A DNA stretch of 64,000 bases from Methylobacterium planeticum. GTDB taxonomy: Bacteria; Pseudomonadota; Alphaproteobacteria; Rhizobiales; Beijerinckiaceae. Below, piece by piece: positions 62,476 through 64,000 of this stretch (positions are counted from its first letter, which is position 1; every line of letters begins with the position of its first letter). The notes beneath the pieces were generated by a model, which ran no database searches, was not told the origin of the DNA, and saw only the letters and a program-made list of their open reading frames with translations. The stretch is taken from NCBI RefSeq assembly GCF_008806345.1, contig NZ_VZZJ01000014.1, forward strand, positions 62,001 to 126,000, given 5' to 3'. A program made the position numbers and the translations under genes.

Positions 62476-64000
62476 ATGAAGGCCACACCGGTCCTGCCGT
62501 CAGCCCGCGGCCCCGCGCGGCCGGCCCGGGCGTCCCGCCCGCGCTTCGGCGCGGCCGGTCCTGCACTCATGCTCGCGCTCGCCATCCTGACCGCCGAGGG
62601 CGCGGCACAGAGTGCGGCCGCCAAGACCATCTTCGTGACGCCGGCGGGTTCGGGGCCCGGCTACGCCGCGGACGGCACAATGGCCGCGGAGCTGACGCAG
62701 CCCTACTCGTCGGCGACCATGCGGTCCGCCCTGCCGGGCGACGTCGTCCAACTCCTCGCGGACGATCCGAAGCCGGACGCCGTGACGCTCTACCGGGAGC
62801 GCGTTGCGCTCTCGCAGAAGGGGGCGCCGGACGCGTTGCCGATCACCGTCAGGGGCCTGGGCGCGAAAACCCGCATGGTCGGAAAGAGCGTCGACCGGGT
62901 CCGCGACTGCCCCATGCCGGACGACCATGGCGAGCGATCCTGCGGCGATCTCTACGCCGTTCTCGCCGCGCCGCGGAAATCCGACCTGTTCGCGGCCCTG
63001 CTGGGATCCGCCAGCCCTCCGGCGGACGGCGGGGCGCGCACTGCCGGCGCGCATCTCGCAATCCCCATCGGCAGGATCGGACGGCTCGCCGAAGCCGCCT
63101 GTCTCGATCTCGACCGCGTCGACGGGCTCGTCGTCGAGGACCTGACGTTCGAGGATTGCTGGCTGGCAGCGGTCCGCGCCATCGGCAGCCGGCGCATCGT
63201 GCTGCGTCGGTCGCTGATCATCGGGAGCAGCTACGGTCTCGCCGCCAGGGGACGGGCGGACCATCCGTCCGACACGCTCACCGTCGAGAACGTCACCTGG
63301 GTGCAGGATGCAAGCGGCTTTGACCCGGCGAGTCTCACCCGCGAAGGCCCGTTCCGGTGTCGCGACGGACGGACGACCGAACTCGGCTGCCCGGGCCTGA
63401 TGTGGCGGAGCATTCCCTGGGGTGTGAGCCACCATGGGACCTACGAGCATTTCAACGGCGCGCTCCTCGGAGGCAGCGACGTCCAGGGGCCGGTCATCTT
63501 CCGCCGGAACAGGGTGCTGGCTGCCTATAACGGGATCCGCCTGAAGGCGAGCGGTTGCGAGGACCTTCCGGCATCGGGGCTCTCGCCCACCTCCTGCCCC
63601 TTCAACGCGAACCTCTGGATCTTCGACAACTTGTTTTCCTATGTGCGCGACAATCCGGTCGAGCTGGAGACTTGGGCGACGAACGCGCACATCTTCCACA
63701 ACCGCATTCACAATGCCCATGCCTGGTTCTCGTTCGACGACATGGGCGGCGGTCCTGTCTACGTCTACGGCAATCGAGGCTGGTTCGACGACATGCCATC
63801 GCTCGCCTGGACGCCCTCGGCGCCGGGCGGCCCGCCCTGCTCGCGCCGGCCGCTGCCCGCGACCGGCGCAGGGTTTGATCCCGCGCTCGACCGCCGGTTC
63901 GATTACCTCAAGGTCCGCTGGCTCCCGGTCGGCGTCGAGGCGATCGACGCCGCTGGCCGGGTCGACTGGATGGATCCGGCGGAACAATCCTGCGCGGCGA
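62476..64000 (+). CDS. Secreted right-handed beta-helix repeat protein, cut by window edge
   Basis: The frame is open from ATG 62476 (Shine-Dalgarno GGAG, six bases upstream) to the right edge, giving 508 residues. A hydrophobic signal (PALMLALAILTAEGAAQSAA) comes after a long basic N-region. The rest alternates short strands and polar loops (VDGLVVEDLTFEDCWLAAVR, then RRIVLRRSLIIGSSYGLAAR; VIFRRNRVLAAYNGIRLKAS). That pattern is typical of parallel beta-helix proteins such as polysaccharide lyases and surface adhesins. Catalytic residues cannot be assigned. It follows asdA by 42 bases but probably has an unrelated role. Confidence 0.72.
   Translation, partial: MKATPVLPSARGPARPARASRPRFGAAGPALMLALAILTAEGAAQSAAAKTIFVTPAGSGPGYAADGTMAAELTQPYSSATMRSALPGDVVQLLADDPKPDAVTLYRERVALSQKGAPDALPITVRGLGAKTRMVGKSVDRVRDCPMPDDHGERSCGDLYAVLAAPRKSDLFAALLGSASPPADGGARTAGAHLAIPIGRIGRLAEAACLDLDRVDGLVVEDLTFEDCWLAAVRAIGSRRIVLRRSLIIGSSYGLAARGRADHPSDTLTVENVTWVQDASGFDPASLTREGPFRCRDGRTTELGCPGLMWRSIPWGVSHHGTYEHFNGALLGGSDVQGPVIFRRNRVLAAYNGIRLKASGCEDLPASGLSPTSCPFNANLWIFDNLFSYVRDNPVELETWATNAHIFHNRIHNAHAWFSFDDMGGGPVYVYGNRGWFDDMPSLAWTPSAPGGPPCSRRPLPATGAGFDPALDRRFDYLKVRWLPVGVEAIDAAGRVDWMDPAEQSCAA

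Overview
The window is very GC-rich alphaproteobacterial DNA. The gene content points to a methylobacterium-like member of the Hyphomicrobiales: a leftover N-terminus of an NAD-dependent formate dehydrogenase, a DUF4214 surface-type protein, a GCG/GPWGHCRNTPY-repeat secreted protein and a Ugp-type importer. The genus is an inference from these families and from base composition. No rRNA, tRNA or CRISPR array was seen.

Layout. 1-7.2 kb: a membrane class III nucleotide cyclase cut by the left edge, an orphan ABC-type binding protein, and a tail-to-tail iron-uptake pair (PepSY membrane protein and TonB-dependent receptor). 7.2-12.2 kb: an MdtABC-like RND efflux operon divergent from a marR gene, with a perfect 17-bp palindrome on the promoter. 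12.4-15.8 kb: exported proteins (epoxide-hydrolase-like enzyme, cytochrome P460, GCG-repeat protein, lipase). 16-20.7 kb: a glycogen-debranching-type amylo-1,6-glucosidase next to a GH63-type glucosidase. 20.8-24 kb: small hypothetical genes, a divergent stand-alone LpxC and gene remnants. 24-28.2 kb: a complete ugpBAEC operon read leftward.

28.2-32.1 kb is a graveyard: a LysR fragment with 18-bp tandem repeats, a frameshifted DUF4214 gene and several short secreted ORFs. 32.1-45.9 kb is a catabolic island with four regulator genes (GntR, AraC, two LysR). It holds a fumarase/aspartase-superfamily lyase, a DctA-type carrier, an aldo/keto reductase, an SRPBCC protein, an MFS anion symporter, a SAF-domain dehydrogenase and a class II aldolase. 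IS5-type transposase remnants and an fdh fragment interrupt it. The substrate is unknown. The dctA and MFS genes carry an identical 15-bp ribosome-binding/start sequence, and the lyase promoter has two palindromic candidate GntR operators.

46.3-64 kb: a large orphan membrane-anchored hydrolase, then a tightly coupled Dpp/Gsi-type peptide ABC operon ending in a gamma-glutamyltransferase gene. That last gene is out of frame near its 3' end. After a gene-poor stretch come a DUF4344-like metalloprotease, then an aspartate:alanine antiporter with aspartate 4-decarboxylase, which together form a proton-motive metabolic cycle. A secreted beta-helix protein runs off the right edge.

The strongest leads are the catabolic island with its readable operators, the peptide-ABC plus gamma-glutamyltransferase operon, the AspT/AsdA pair, the divergent LpxC, and the number of independently broken genes.
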